Part shown: piece by piece, positions 17,618-25,268 of the stretch
How positions within the stretch are numbered: position 1 is the stretch's first letter
Layout: the number at the start of each line of letters is the position of its first letter
NCBI RefSeq assembly: GCF_900021165.1
Contig: NZ_FCOQ01000018.1
Coordinates: 780,229-844,228 of the forward strand
DNA length: 64,000 nucleotides
Reading direction: 5' to 3'
From: Paenibacillus phocaeensis
GTDB taxonomy: Bacteria > Bacillota > Bacilli > Paenibacillales > Paenibacillaceae
The notes under the pieces: generated by a model
Database searches by the model: none
The model's input: the letters and a program-made list of their open reading frames with translations, nothing else
What the model was told of the DNA's origin: nothing
Made by a program: the position numbers and the translations under genes

Positions 17618-17652
17618 ATTAAACGTCAAGAGAGAATCGAGGCGAGGATGCG

Positions 17653-18339
17653 ATGAACGAGGGCTTGAGAGTACGCTATTATCCGATGATGGAGTATGGG
17701 GAAGCCTGGGATTTGCAGAAACGGCTCATCAAAGAGATGGATGCGCAGCAGCAGGGAGAACACCTGCTGCTGTTGCAGCATCCGCCGACCTATACGATCG
17801 GCTCCCAGCGCCATCCCGAGCACCTGCTCCTCAACTCCGAGCAGCTGCAGGAACGGGGCATTACCGTGTTTGAAATTGACCGCGGCGGGGATATTACCTA
17901 CCACGGCCCCGGTCAACTCGTCGGTTATCCGCTGCTCCGGCTGGAGGCCGGGCGGGGATTGGATTTGCACGGTTACCTGCGCCAACTGGAGCAGGTAATC
18001 ATTGATTATTTGGCCGAATTCGGCATTGAAGGCTCGCGGAAACCGGAGTATACCGGGGTGTGGGTCGGTGACGTGAAAATTTGTGCCATCGGGGTAAAAT
18101 TCAACAAAAGCAGGCACCATAAAGGGTTCATCACCAGCCATGGATTTGCCTTCAACGTGAAATCCGGAATTCAAGAGGAAGGCTTCGGCGGAATCATCCC
18201 CTGTGGAATTCAACAATATGGGGTAACCTCGCTGGAGGATGTGACCGGCCGATCGTTTACGGTTGAGCAAGTCGCGAGAGACATCGTTCCGAAGTTCAAT
18301 GCGGTATTTGGTCGTTCGGGGGCTTGGACGGAAGCATAA
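17653..18339 (+). CDS. lipB: Octanoyl-[acyl-carrier-protein]:protein N-octanoyltransferase
   Basis: A 228-residue LipB-family enzyme that moves octanoyl from ACP to the lysine of lipoyl domains, after which LipA adds sulfur. RGGDITYHGPGQLVGYP at about residues 77-93, the catalytic lysine in KICAIGVK, and the catalytic cysteine in IPCGIQQYGVTSL are all present. This is the LipB type, not the LipM/LipL pair used by B. subtilis. It is placed right after the E2 gene, a likely co-transcript. The stop codon lies in the first copy of a 7-bp tandem repeat. Confidence 0.94.
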   Translation: MNEGLRVRYYPMMEYGEAWDLQKRLIKEMDAQQQGEHLLLLQHPPTYTIGSQRHPEHLLLNSEQLQERGITVFEIDRGGDITYHGPGQLVGYPLLRLEAGRGLDLHGYLRQLEQVIIDYLAEFGIEGSRKPEYTGVWVGDVKICAIGVKFNKSRHHKGFITSHGFAFNVKSGIQEEGFGGIIPCGIQQYGVTSLEDVTGRSFTVEQVARDIVPKFNAVFGRSGAWTEA

Positions 18340-18361
18340 AGCATAAAGCATAAAGCATAAA
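18334..18361 (+). repeat. Heptanucleotide tandem repeat, four copies of GCATAAA
   Basis: Four perfect head-to-tail copies of GCATAAA start inside the last codon of lipB. The TAA of copy one is the lipB stop codon, so a change in copy number leaves the protein unchanged. The repeat lies between the convergent lipB and prli42 genes. Confidence 0.95.
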
Positions 18362-18377
18362 GCAGCCCCCGTTGGGG

Positions 18378-18476
18378 TCAGCGAATAAAGAAAGGCTCCA
18401 GGAAAGCGACCAGCGTGGACGCGATCATGGCGAACAACATTAAAAATACAACGATTTTCATCCGATTTTTGCGCAT
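18378..18476 (-). CDS. prli42: Stressosome-associated small membrane protein Prli42
   Basis: A 32-residue protein: a short basic N-terminus (MRKNRMK), one hydrophobic segment (IVVFLMLFAMIASTLVAFL), and a short outside tail ending FFIR. This matches Prli42, the miniprotein that anchors the stressosome to the membrane in Listeria and is conserved across Firmicutes. AAAGGAG lies about 8 nt upstream of the ATG. It is convergent with lipB and divergent from the M20 peptidase gene. The identification is by overall pattern; such short proteins leave some doubt. Confidence 0.72.
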   Translation of the reverse strand: MRKNRMKIVVFLMLFAMIASTLVAFLEPFFIR

Positions 18477-18551
18477 AACGGTAACTCCTTTTGCTTAAAC
18501 GTATATTATTCTCACCTCTATTATCGTAACGAAGAAAGCGAGGAAAGTCCA

Positions 18552-19685
18552 ATGATTCACGAGGAACGCGTCATCGGACAATTTTTGGAACTGGTGCAAA
18601 TCGACAGCGAAACGAAACATGAGCGCCAGATCGCCGATTATTTGAAACGCAAATTCAGCGAGCTGGGACTGGATGTTGTCGAGGACGAATCCCAGGCGGA
18701 GACGGGCCATGGCGCCGGGAACCTGATTGCCACGCTGAAAGCAAGCCAGGGGGTCACCGCAGAACCTTTCCTGTTCACCTGCCATATGGATACGGTGACA
18801 CCCGGCAAAGGTATTAAACCGATCGTTGGAGAGGACGGCTGGATCCGCAGCGACGGTACCACGATACTTGGGGCGGATGACAAAGCGGGCGTAGCGGTGC
18901 TTCTGGAACTGATTCAAGTTCTGCAGGAGGAGTCCATTCCTCACGGTCAAATCCAGTTTGTGATCTCGGTGGGCGAGGAGTCCAGCCTGCGCGGGGCACG
19001 GGCGCTGGAATCACGTTACGTGGATGCCCGATTCGGCTTTGCCATTGATACGAACGGCGAGGTGGGGACGATTTGTGTGGGCGCTCCAACCCAAGCCCGC
19101 GTCGAGATCGAAATTTACGGCAAGGCTGCCCATGCCGGAGTTAACCCGGAGGATGGCGTCAGTGCGATCCAGGTTGCCGGCAAAGCGTTGGCCCGCATGA
19201 AGCTGGGACGGATCGATCAGGAGACGACGGCGAACATCGGCAAATTCGAAGGCGGCGGAGCCACCAATATCGTACCTGACCACGTAACTTTATATGGTGA
19301 GGCGCGCAGCATGTCCCAGGAGAAAGTCGACAAGCAGTTGGAGGAAATGAAAGAAGCGGTAGAATCCGCCTGCCGCGATTTTGGGGCGAAAGGGGAATTC
19401 CGCAGCGAGGTGCTGTACCATGCGTTCCGGATTGCCGAGGAATCTTCTGTGCTACGGATCGCCAAGCAAGCGGCGTCTGTACTAGGGCTGCCGGGAACGA
19501 CGTTTACGACAGGCGGAGGCAGCGATGCAAATGTATTTAACAGCCTGGGCATTCCAACTGTGAATTTAGCCATCGGTTATGAAGACATCCATACGACGAA
19601 CGAGCGAATTAAGAAGGAGGATATCGTCAAAACTGCGCAGTTTGCGCTGGAAATTGTCCGACAATCCGTCTCCTCTCCACTCTAA
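18552..19685 (+). CDS. M20-family dizinc peptidase (PepT-like, YqjE-like)
   Basis: A 377-residue cytosolic aminopeptidase-type enzyme. The zinc ligands are in TCHMDTV (His, about residue 77, with Asp two later), GADDKAG (bridging Asp), GEESS (catalytic Glu and ligand Glu), FAIDTNG (Asp) and the C-terminal EDIHTTNERI (His). A lid/dimerisation domain lies between about 180 and 290. The family includes tripeptidase T and YqjE of B. subtilis; the exact substrate cannot be read. Its start ATG has AAGAAAGCGAGGAAAG upstream. It ends at a strong terminator. Confidence 0.88.
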   Translation: MIHEERVIGQFLELVQIDSETKHERQIADYLKRKFSELGLDVVEDESQAETGHGAGNLIATLKASQGVTAEPFLFTCHMDTVTPGKGIKPIVGEDGWIRSDGTTILGADDKAGVAVLLELIQVLQEESIPHGQIQFVISVGEESSLRGARALESRYVDARFGFAIDTNGEVGTICVGAPTQARVEIEIYGKAAHAGVNPEDGVSAIQVAGKALARMKLGRIDQETTANIGKFEGGGATNIVPDHVTLYGEARSMSQEKVDKQLEEMKEAVESACRDFGAKGEFRSEVLYHAFRIAEESSVLRIAKQAASVLGLPGTTFTTGGGSDANVFNSLGIPTVNLAIGYEDIHTTNERIKKEDIVKTAQFALEIVRQSVSSPL

Positions 19686-19698
19686 ACGAGAATCAGAT

Positions 19699-19727
19699 GC
19701 CCGGTGCGGGATACGCGCCGGGCTTTT
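19699..19727 (+). terminator. Intrinsic terminator after the M20 peptidase gene
   Basis: GCCCGGTGCG (19699-19708) pairs with CGCGCCGGGC (19714-19723) with one G-U pair and a 5-nt loop, then TTTTA. The hairpin could also act on the convergent gene at 19735-20298, though no T-tract is seen on that strand. Confidence 0.88.
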
Positions 19728-19734
19728 ATCGGGT

Positions 19735-20298
19735 CTAATGCATCAAAGTGGTCGGTTTTTCCGGGAAGTGGCAAGCTTGCGCAGGATTCCACTGGGTATG
19801 CCAGCCTGAGGTTTGAATGAGACTTAAGGCATGGTGAAAATCCTCCAAATATTTGCAGATTTTCTCCTGCTCCGATTTGGGCGGATGATACAGCTGGATT
19901 CTTCGCTCCAAATTGACGATCGCCTGCTGCAAGTAACAGGAAGCTGCTCCAAAGCGAGCAGCCGCGTAATCGGGCTGTCGATCCGCAATCGCTTCAAAGA
20001 TTGGGGCCGCTTCGTCATATCGCCCCTCATCGTAGCAGATTTCTGCCCAAATCCGACATAGATCCAAAAATGGGGGGGAGGGCTCGCGAAGCAAACGGGG
20101 GTCCAGCTGCATTAACCGTTCTTTGGCTAACGCAATGTAACCTTCTTTATATAAGGACTGTACCAGCTCACTAAGCAAATAATCGTCTCTTTGCCCGGTC
20201 AGCTGTTCGGCGACGTCTAGCCGTCCTGTCGTAACGGCGTTTTGAATCATTTCTACGATTTTACCCATATTTTGAGGTTGTCCGGTAGGACTACGCAT
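19735..20298 (-). CDS. TPR-like helical protein of unknown function
   Basis: A 187-residue soluble protein made of helix pairs. Segments such as LVQSLYKEGYIALAKERLMQLDP and AEICYDEGRYDEAAPIFEAIADRQPDYAAARFGAASCYLQ follow the tetratricopeptide pattern (alanines and aromatics at 34-residue spacing). TPR proteins bind other proteins; no partner can be named. The ATG at 20298 has GGAGGGGGTG upstream. It lies 3 bp after the mciZ stop on the same strand, so the two are probably co-transcribed. Confidence 0.78.
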   Translation of the reverse strand: MRSPTGQPQNMGKIVEMIQNAVTTGRLDVAEQLTGQRDDYLLSELVQSLYKEGYIALAKERLMQLDPRLLREPSPPFLDLCRIWAEICYDEGRYDEAAPIFEAIADRQPDYAAARFGAASCYLQQAIVNLERRIQLYHPPKSEQEKICKYLEDFHHALSLIQTSGWHTQWNPAQACHFPEKPTTLMH

Positions 20299-20301
20299 AA
20301 T

Positions 20302-20481
20302 TCACCCCCTCCTTATATTAACCGGAATAATCGTGACTGAATAACTAGTTTTATAGGATTGGAGAAGATCTGAGATTTTTGCGTCGCGTCCGGCTTCTTT
20401 CATCCATTGGGACAGCAGGATGCGGATTTGCCAGCCTTTGCCCTGAGCGCGTACACGATCCGCCGTGAAATAGCTCTTCAT
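20302..20481 (-). CDS. mciZ: MciZ-like Z-ring inhibitor peptide
   Basis: A 59-residue protein. Its central part GKGWQIRILLSQWMKEAG matches the core of B. subtilis MciZ (GK-x-W-x-IR-x-x-L), a 40-residue peptide that caps FtsZ filaments in the mother cell during sporulation. The present protein is longer at both ends, with an N-terminal MKSYFTADRVRAQ and a C-terminal extension after the amphipathic helix. I chose ATG 20481 with AAAGGAG 8 nt upstream; the frame is open to 20622 but without a better start. The nudF gene lies divergently, also as I recall near mciZ in Bacillus. Confidence 0.7.
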   Translation of the reverse strand: MKSYFTADRVRAQGKGWQIRILLSQWMKEAGRDAKISDLLQSYKTSYSVTIIPVNIRRG

Positions 20482-20507
20482 GAGGGGGACTCCTTTCCGA
20501 ACAGGTT

Positions 20508-20516
20508 TGGTATAAT
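20508..20516 (+). promoter_or_regulatory. Extended -10 promoter for nudF
   Basis: TGGTATAAT at 20508-20516 is a perfect extended -10. It is the same nine bases as at 11848-11856. No convincing -35 is present. The nudF start lies 72 bp downstream. Confidence 0.55.
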
Positions 20517-20588
20517 AACACCATATGTCCCGTGTGGACAAGTTATGATGGGATGGAGCGGTTTTGGCATCAAAAAGGAGGAAATGAA

Positions 20589-21155
20589 ATGGCAGCCCAC
20601 GATAAATTAGTTGAAACCACAATCTCCACCGAGCCGGTATTCAGCGGCAGAGTGATCTCCTTGCAAATCGATACGGTCCAATTACCGGATGGAACGACAG
20701 CGACCCGTGAAATCGTAAAACACCCGGGGGCCGTAGCCGTGCTGGCTGTGCACGAGGGGCGGTTGCTGCTGGTCGATCAATACCGGCAGGCAATGGGCCG
20801 ATGTGAATTGGAGATTCCGGCGGGCAAGCTCGAGCCCGGGGAAGATCCCGCCGAAGCGGCGGTTCGCGAGCTGCAGGAGGAGACCGGGTTTCGCTGCGGC
20901 AAATTGACGCATTTGCATTCGTTTTATACGTCTCCGGGGTTCGCGGATGAAATCATTCATCTCTATCTGGCCGAGGAGCTCACCGCCGGAGAAATGTCGC
21001 TTGATGAGGACGAATTCCTTGAGCTGCAGGAAGCGACGCTGGAGGAGGCGCTGAGCTTGATCGCCGATGGACGGATTGCCGACGCCAAAACGATTCTGGC
21101 GGTTTACATTTGGCAGTTGCGGAATGCCCGGGGATTGGCGGGAGCCGGGGTATGA
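20589..21155 (+). CDS. nudF: ADP-ribose pyrophosphatase (Nudix hydrolase)
   Basis: A 188-residue Nudix hydrolase that splits ADP-ribose into AMP and ribose 5-phosphate. The Nudix box runs from GKLEPGEDPAEAAV to RELQEETGF at about residues 78-100 with all key glutamates. LHSFYTSPGFADEIIHLYLAE after the box is typical of the ADP-ribose subfamily. The start ATG 20589 has AAAGGAGG 6-7 nt upstream; a GTG at 20532 opens the frame. Its stop overlaps the ATG of the next gene (ATGA), so the two are translationally coupled. Confidence 0.93.
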   Translation: MAAHDKLVETTISTEPVFSGRVISLQIDTVQLPDGTTATREIVKHPGAVAVLAVHEGRLLLVDQYRQAMGRCELEIPAGKLEPGEDPAEAAVRELQEETGFRCGKLTHLHSFYTSPGFADEIIHLYLAEELTAGEMSLDEDEFLELQEATLEEALSLIADGRIADAKTILAVYIWQLRNARGLAGAGV

Positions 21156-22360
21156 GCCAACCTACCGATACCGCTGCGGATCCGCTGAAGACCGTATACG
21201 CCGATTTGCATATCCACATCGGCCGAACCGGTCGGGGAGAGCCTGTTAAGATTAGCGGCAGCCGGAATCTAACCTTTGCCGGTATTGCCAAAGAGGCTGC
21301 ACAGCGCAAGGGCATAGGGCTTGTAGGCATCATTGATTGCCATTCTCCCGGCGTGCAGGAGGATATCGAACTCTGTCTGGAGCGAGGCGAGATGCAGGAG
21401 CTGAAGGACGGAGGAATCGCCTATCAGGAGACGACGATTTTGCTAGGAAGCGAGCTGGAAATTCGCGAACCGGGGATGGGGCCTGCGCATTTGCTGGCTT
21501 TTTTTCCACATCTGGAGACGATTCGCGGCTTTACCGACTGGCTTAGGCCCAGAATGAAAAATGTCGGCCTCAGCTCGCAGCGGGTGTATGCTCCAGCCGT
21601 CACGCTGCAGGAGGAGGTGTATGCCCGGGGCGGCCTTATTATACCGGCTCATATTTTCACGCCGCATCGCAGCATTTACGGGAGCTGTGCGCCGCGCATG
21701 TCAGATGTGCTGGACCTGTCCCTGATCAGCGCCGTGGAACTGGGACTCAGCGCCGATTCCGAGATGGCCGGATGGATCAGCGAGCTGGATTCTTATACGA
21801 TCTTAACCAATTCCGATGCTCATTCGCTGGGGAAAATCGGCCGGGAGTACAATGAATTGCGGCTGAAGGAAGCGAGTTACCTTGAATTCACCAAGGCGCT
21901 GCGGCGCGAGGAAGGGCGTCATGTGGCCGGCAATTACGGGCTGAATCCGCGCCTCGGCAAATATCACCGCACCTATTGCAGCAACTGCAACTATATCATT
22001 GACGAGGCCGAGGTGGCGGTGGAACGTTGCCCGTATTGCGGCAGCCCGAAGCTGGTGCGAGGCGTGCTCGACCGCATCCGCTCGATCGCCGATCGCGCGG
22101 AGCCTCTCGTTCCGGCGAATCGCCCGCCATACCATTATCAGGTTCCCCTGGAGTTTATCCCGGGATTGGGGCCGGCGAAGCTGGAGATGTTATTGGAGAG
22201 GTTCGGGTCGGAGATGAATATTTTGCACCGAGTACCAGAGGTGGAGCTGGCGGAGGCGGCGGGAGCCGAGCTGGCCGAACGGATTATCCTGGCCCGAAGC
22301 GGCAAGCTGGAGCTTAGTGCCGGAGGCGGCGGGGTTTACGGCAAAGTGAAGAAATCCTGA
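21152..22360 (+). CDS. Endonuclease Q family protein (PHP domain, zinc ribbon, HhH)
   Basis: A 402-residue enzyme with three parts. A PHP metal-dependent phosphoesterase domain (about 12-260) has ADLHIHIGR, DCHSPG, PAHIFTPH and LTNSDAHS metal motifs. A zinc ribbon follows (CSNC and CPYC, about 285-310), then a helix-hairpin-helix (FIPGLGPAKLEMLLERFG, about 350). This is the layout of EndoQ, which in Thermococcales and Bacillus nicks DNA 5' of deaminated bases. The activity is inferred from the family. It overlaps nudF by 4 bp, which links nucleotide hydrolysis and damaged-base repair. Confidence 0.88.
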   Translation: MSQPTDTAADPLKTVYADLHIHIGRTGRGEPVKISGSRNLTFAGIAKEAAQRKGIGLVGIIDCHSPGVQEDIELCLERGEMQELKDGGIAYQETTILLGSELEIREPGMGPAHLLAFFPHLETIRGFTDWLRPRMKNVGLSSQRVYAPAVTLQEEVYARGGLIIPAHIFTPHRSIYGSCAPRMSDVLDLSLISAVELGLSADSEMAGWISELDSYTILTNSDAHSLGKIGREYNELRLKEASYLEFTKALRREEGRHVAGNYGLNPRLGKYHRTYCSNCNYIIDEAEVAVERCPYCGSPKLVRGVLDRIRSIADRAEPLVPANRPPYHYQVPLEFIPGLGPAKLEMLLERFGSEMNILHRVPEVELAEAAGAELAERIILARSGKLELSAGGGGVYGKVKKS

Positions 22361-22389
22361 TCCGTCGGAGGCGAAACGGTAAGAAGCAG

Positions 22390-22418
22390 GCATAGGAAGG
22401 CGGACTTGTTCATAGTTT
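22390..22418 (+). promoter_or_regulatory. Sigma-E-type promoter for spoIIM
   Basis: GCATAGG at 22390-22396 fits the sigma-E -35 consensus KMATATT at 5 of 7 positions. After 14 bp, CATAGTTT at 22411-22418 fits CATANNNT. It lies 40 bp before spoIIM, which is a sigma-E gene in B. subtilis. Confidence 0.5.
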
Positions 22419-22441
22419 AATATAGAACCCTATTGAACAAG
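22405..22441 (+). repeat. Inverted repeat in the spoIIM leader
   Basis: CTTGTTCA (22405-22412) and TGAACAAG (22434-22441) are perfect inverted copies separated by 21 bp, with a further TAG/CTA pair inside. It covers the proposed sigma-E -10 and ends just before the ribosome binding site. It could be an operator or an mRNA hairpin. Confidence 0.6.
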
Positions 22442-22457
22442 CTAGGAGGCAAATTCG

Positions 22458-23084
22458 ATGCTGCAACCGATTCGCCATTCATTCAAAGACCAAACGCCGC
22501 TTTATGTTTTTGTTTCCGTGCTGTTTCTGATGGGCGTCGTTTTCGGCGCATTGATGGTCAATGCTTTGACTTTGGAGCAACAGCAGGATATCTCCCGTTA
22601 CTTAGGGGACTTTTTTATGTCGATTAACGAGGGCGGAGCCGAGTTCCAGCCGCATTCGTTCTGGGATGTGGCAGCCTTGCATCTGAAATGGCTGGGGTTG
22701 ATCTGGCTGCTGGGTTTATCCGTCATCGGGCTTCCGGGCATCCTGATCCTGGATTTCCTGAAAGGGGTGCTGATCGGCTTCACGGTCGGCTGCCTGGTTG
22801 GCCAATATACCTGGAAAGGGCTGCTGTTCGCCCTGGTATCGGTCGCTCCCCACAATCTGATCGTCATCCCGGCGCTGCTGATTGCCAGCGTAGCGGCCGT
22901 CGGCTTCTCTCTGAATATCATCCGCTCGCGCGTGCTGATGAGCCGGACGGGGCATGCCACCCGTCCGTTCCTTTCCTATACAGGGCTGACATTGGTTATG
23001 GCCGCGGTGCTGCTCGCCGTATCCTCATTTGAAACCTGGGTGACCCCGGTGATGATGAGCTGGGTTACGCCGCTGATTGCCTGA
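22458..23084 (+). CDS. spoIIM: Stage II sporulation protein M
   Basis: A 208-residue membrane protein with five or so hydrophobic segments (about 17-38, 78-97, 100-118, 123-150, 172-192). SpoIIM works with SpoIIP and SpoIID to remove septal peptidoglycan and drive engulfment, and sits in the mother-cell membrane. The sequence pattern (FVSVLFLMGVVFGALMVN, then GLIWLLGLSVIGLPGILILDFLKGVLIGFTVG) is typical of the DUF95/SpoIIM family. The ATG has AGGAGGCAAATTCG upstream. The order spoIIM-fur-DUF4227-xerD-deoB matches Bacillus. Confidence 0.94.
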   Translation: MLQPIRHSFKDQTPLYVFVSVLFLMGVVFGALMVNALTLEQQQDISRYLGDFFMSINEGGAEFQPHSFWDVAALHLKWLGLIWLLGLSVIGLPGILILDFLKGVLIGFTVGCLVGQYTWKGLLFALVSVAPHNLIVIPALLIASVAAVGFSLNIIRSRVLMSRTGHATRPFLSYTGLTLVMAAVLLAVSSFETWVTPVMMSWVTPLIA

Positions 23085-23170
23085 TATTTTGAAAATTGAA
23101 CACGCAGAGAATAACCCGTTCCATTAGCGCTGATTTTAAAGTGATATATGAACCTGCTATACCAAAATGT

Positions 23171-23200
23171 TTGACTTTGTTGAATAACTCCCCCTATAAT
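23171..23200 (+). promoter_or_regulatory. Sigma-A promoter for fur
   Basis: TTGACT at 23171-23176, an 18-bp spacer, and a perfect TATAAT at 23195-23200. It lies 59 bp before the fur start. I saw no clear Fur or PerR box across it. Confidence 0.7.
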
Positions 23201-23259
23201 GAAAGAAGTGGTTATAGAACTTTTTTTGGATGTGCGGCAAGGGCTGGGGGAGGGATAAC

Positions 23260-23733
23260 ATGGAAGCGAAGATCGAAAAAATCAAACAGCAGTTACAATC
23301 CCACGGTTACAAATTGACGCCCCAGCGGGAAGCCACGGTACGCGTATTGCTCGAAAATGAAGACGATCATCTCAGTGCGGAAGATGTTTTCATGCTCGTC
23401 AAGGAGAAAGCGCCGGAAATCGGCCTGGCCACGGTCTATCGAACTTTGGAATTGCTCAGCGAGCTTCATGTCGTGGAGAAGATCAATTTCGGTGACGGCG
23501 TAGCCCGGTACGACCTGCGTACCGATACGACCAAACATCATCACCACCATTTGATCTGCGTTCAATGCGGGGCAATGGATGAAATTCGCGAGGATTGGCT
23601 TGGACCCTTAGAGGAACGCTTGGAGAAGGAATTCAATTTTACGGTGCTCGATCACCGCTTGGATTTCCAGGGCATTTGTTACCGCTGCAAGGACAAGAAC
23701 AACGACTCGCCGGGAAATGGCAATAAGGAATAA
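23260..23733 (+). CDS. fur: Fur-family metalloregulator (ferric uptake repressor)
   Basis: A 157-residue winged-helix repressor. DNA-binding residues are in LTPQREATVRVLLEN and IGLATVYRTLELLSEL (about 18-70). The metal-site run TKHHHHHLIC is followed by the structural zinc cysteines CVQC and CYRC. The HHHHHLIC layout with no obvious PerR-type Asp makes Fur more likely than PerR or Zur, and it holds the position of fur (yqkL) in Bacillus. I chose ATG 23260 with GGGGGAGGG upstream. Confidence 0.9.
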   Translation: MEAKIEKIKQQLQSHGYKLTPQREATVRVLLENEDDHLSAEDVFMLVKEKAPEIGLATVYRTLELLSELHVVEKINFGDGVARYDLRTDTTKHHHHHLICVQCGAMDEIREDWLGPLEERLEKEFNFTVLDHRLDFQGICYRCKDKNNDSPGNGNKE

Positions 23734-23746
23734 GATCATTAAGCCG

Positions 23747-23780
23747 AGCTCTTTACGGCCCTGCCGTAGGGAGCTTTTTA
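23747..23780 (+). terminator. Intrinsic terminator after fur
   Basis: AGCTC (23747-23751) pairs with GAGCT (23771-23775). The stem continues inward through two G-U pairs to TACGG/CCGTA with a CCCTG loop, 12 pairs in all, followed by TTTTT. Confidence 0.88.
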
Positions 23781-23920
23781 CGTCCCTGCGCGGAAAGCGG
23801 AGGTTACCTGCCGATTGAACCTATTGGCGCATACTCGCCGCCCCCTCTCTATATACTGATTACATAGAGCGTCCAAGCGGGTGTCGGACGCGGAACGAAC
23901 GAGGGAGAGGAAGAGGCTAA

Positions 23921-24157
23921 ATGGTCATATCGCTTCGTAAATGGCTGAGATCGGGGAAATATTTGATCCTATTCGTCGCGCTTGCGTATACTTTTTATAA
24001 GGCGCTGGGATTTCTGGACGATTATGTGTTCCGCGAGGACAAGTACCGCGTTCCCGAAGGCTCAGCGGTGAAGGTGTTCCATGAAGGCGTTTCGGGAAGT
24101 GCGGAGATGGGGACGATGGCGGATCGGCTCAAGCTGTTTTTTTGGTATGGAGAGTAG
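23921..24157 (+). CDS. DUF4227 small membrane protein (YqzK-like)
   Basis: A 78-residue protein with one membrane segment (about residues 13-32, YLILFVALAYTFYKALGF) and a short soluble C-terminus ending FFWYGE. It has the position (between fur and xerD) and the pattern of B. subtilis YqzK/DUF4227. Its function is unknown. The ATG at 23921 follows GGGAGAGGAAGAGG. Confidence 0.8.
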   Translation: MVISLRKWLRSGKYLILFVALAYTFYKALGFLDDYVFREDKYRVPEGSAVKVFHEGVSGSAEMGTMADRLKLFFWYGE

Positions 24158-24263
24158 TCCGGCGCCAAGAGCAGCAGGGAATTCCCGACACGATGTGGAA
24201 GTAGTAGACAAGGTGAAAAGGTAACTTACAGGCTATCGACAACCTAGAAAGGAGGCGCAACGC

Positions 24264-25235
24264 ATGGAACGGGATGCGGCCTCTTTTATTTCATTTTTGG
24301 CCGGGCGGCGGGGGTTAAGCGATGCGACTCGGGAATCTTACGCGCGGGATCTGAAGCAGTACATCGATTATTTGCAGGACAAGCAGATCGACGATTATCG
24401 CCAGGTGACCCGTGCGGGGATTCTACTCTATTTTGCTTACCTGAAAGACGGCGGTAAAGCTCCGGCAACCATTCAGCGTGTATCCGTGACCCTTCGTGCT
24501 TTTTTTCAGTATCTGCTGAGAGAGCGGCGGGTTGACCAGGATCCCTTTGTGATGCTGGAGGTACCGAAAGCAGTCAAAAAACCGCCGCAAACGCTGACCG
24601 TCGAGGAGACGGAACGGCTGCTCGACACGCCCAAGCCCGAAACGCCGTTAGGGCTGCGGGACAAAGCGATGCTGGAGCTGCTTTATGCGACCGGGATCCG
24701 CGTATCCGAGCTGATCTCGCTGAATAGGGATGATGTCAATGTGGAGCTCCGTTTTCTCCGCTGCTCCGGCGAGCAGGGGAAAGAGCGGATCATTCCGTTT
24801 GGCGGCGTTACGGCGGAATGGTTGGACCGGTATTTGCGGGAAGGACGTCCCCATTTGGGGGCGGTCGAAGCGGATCAGCTCGCTTTATTTCCGAACAGCC
24901 GCGGTGGGCGGATTAGCCGCCAAGGCTTCTGGAAGCTGATCAAGAAATACGGCCAGGAGGCGGGGATTACGAGCGATATCACGCCGCATACGCTGCGCCA
25001 TTCCTTTGCCGTTCATCTCTTGGAGCGGGGTGCGGACGTCTGGTCGGTTCAGGAGCTGCTGGGACACTCCGATGCCTCAACGATTCAAATGTACGTCAAC
25101 CGTTCCAGGTCCAATCTCAAAACGGTTTACGATGCCTTTCATCCGCGAGCTCAACGGGAGCCGGATGCTTCGGAAGCCGCGGAGGAAGCCATACCGAAGG
25201 ACAGGCAGAATGTTTTCCCTGCAGGCAAGGGATAA
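24264..25235 (+). CDS. xerD: Tyrosine recombinase XerD (RipX)
   Basis: A 323-residue site-specific recombinase that, with XerC (CodV), resolves chromosome dimers at dif. The SAM-like core-binding domain fills residues 1-90 and the catalytic domain the rest. Catalytic residues are the Arg in ATGIRVSELI, His and Arg in HTLRHSF, His in LLGHSDAST and the Tyr in IQMYVN. It has about 25 extra C-terminal residues compared with the usual 296-300, rich in acidic and basic residues. The ATG has AAAGGAGG upstream. Its place before deoB is that of ripX, not of a mobile integrase. Confidence 0.93.
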   Translation: MERDAASFISFLAGRRGLSDATRESYARDLKQYIDYLQDKQIDDYRQVTRAGILLYFAYLKDGGKAPATIQRVSVTLRAFFQYLLRERRVDQDPFVMLEVPKAVKKPPQTLTVEETERLLDTPKPETPLGLRDKAMLELLYATGIRVSELISLNRDDVNVELRFLRCSGEQGKERIIPFGGVTAEWLDRYLREGRPHLGAVEADQLALFPNSRGGRISRQGFWKLIKKYGQEAGITSDITPHTLRHSFAVHLLERGADVWSVQELLGHSDASTIQMYVNRSRSNLKTVYDAFHPRAQREPDASEAAEEAIPKDRQNVFPAGKG

Positions 25236-25268
25236 CTATAGCTGCATAGATTAAAGGAGTGATAGAAG

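Noticed and set aside
18334..18361. Short tandem repeat considered as a CRISPR fragment
   Set aside because: Seven-bp units with no spacers and no cas gene; a simple tandem repeat.
11848..20516. Identical nine-base extended -10 elements at 11848 and 20508 considered as a shared operator
   Set aside because: The match is only the extended -10 consensus itself; flanking bases differ.
23096..23317. A 73-codon plus-strand frame upstream of fur
   Set aside because: It contains the fur promoter and the fur ribosome binding site and runs out of frame into fur.
24264..25235. Tyrosine recombinase considered as a phage or element integrase
   Set aside because: Position between DUF4227 and deoB and the sequence pattern are those of housekeeping XerD; no attachment site or phage gene is near.
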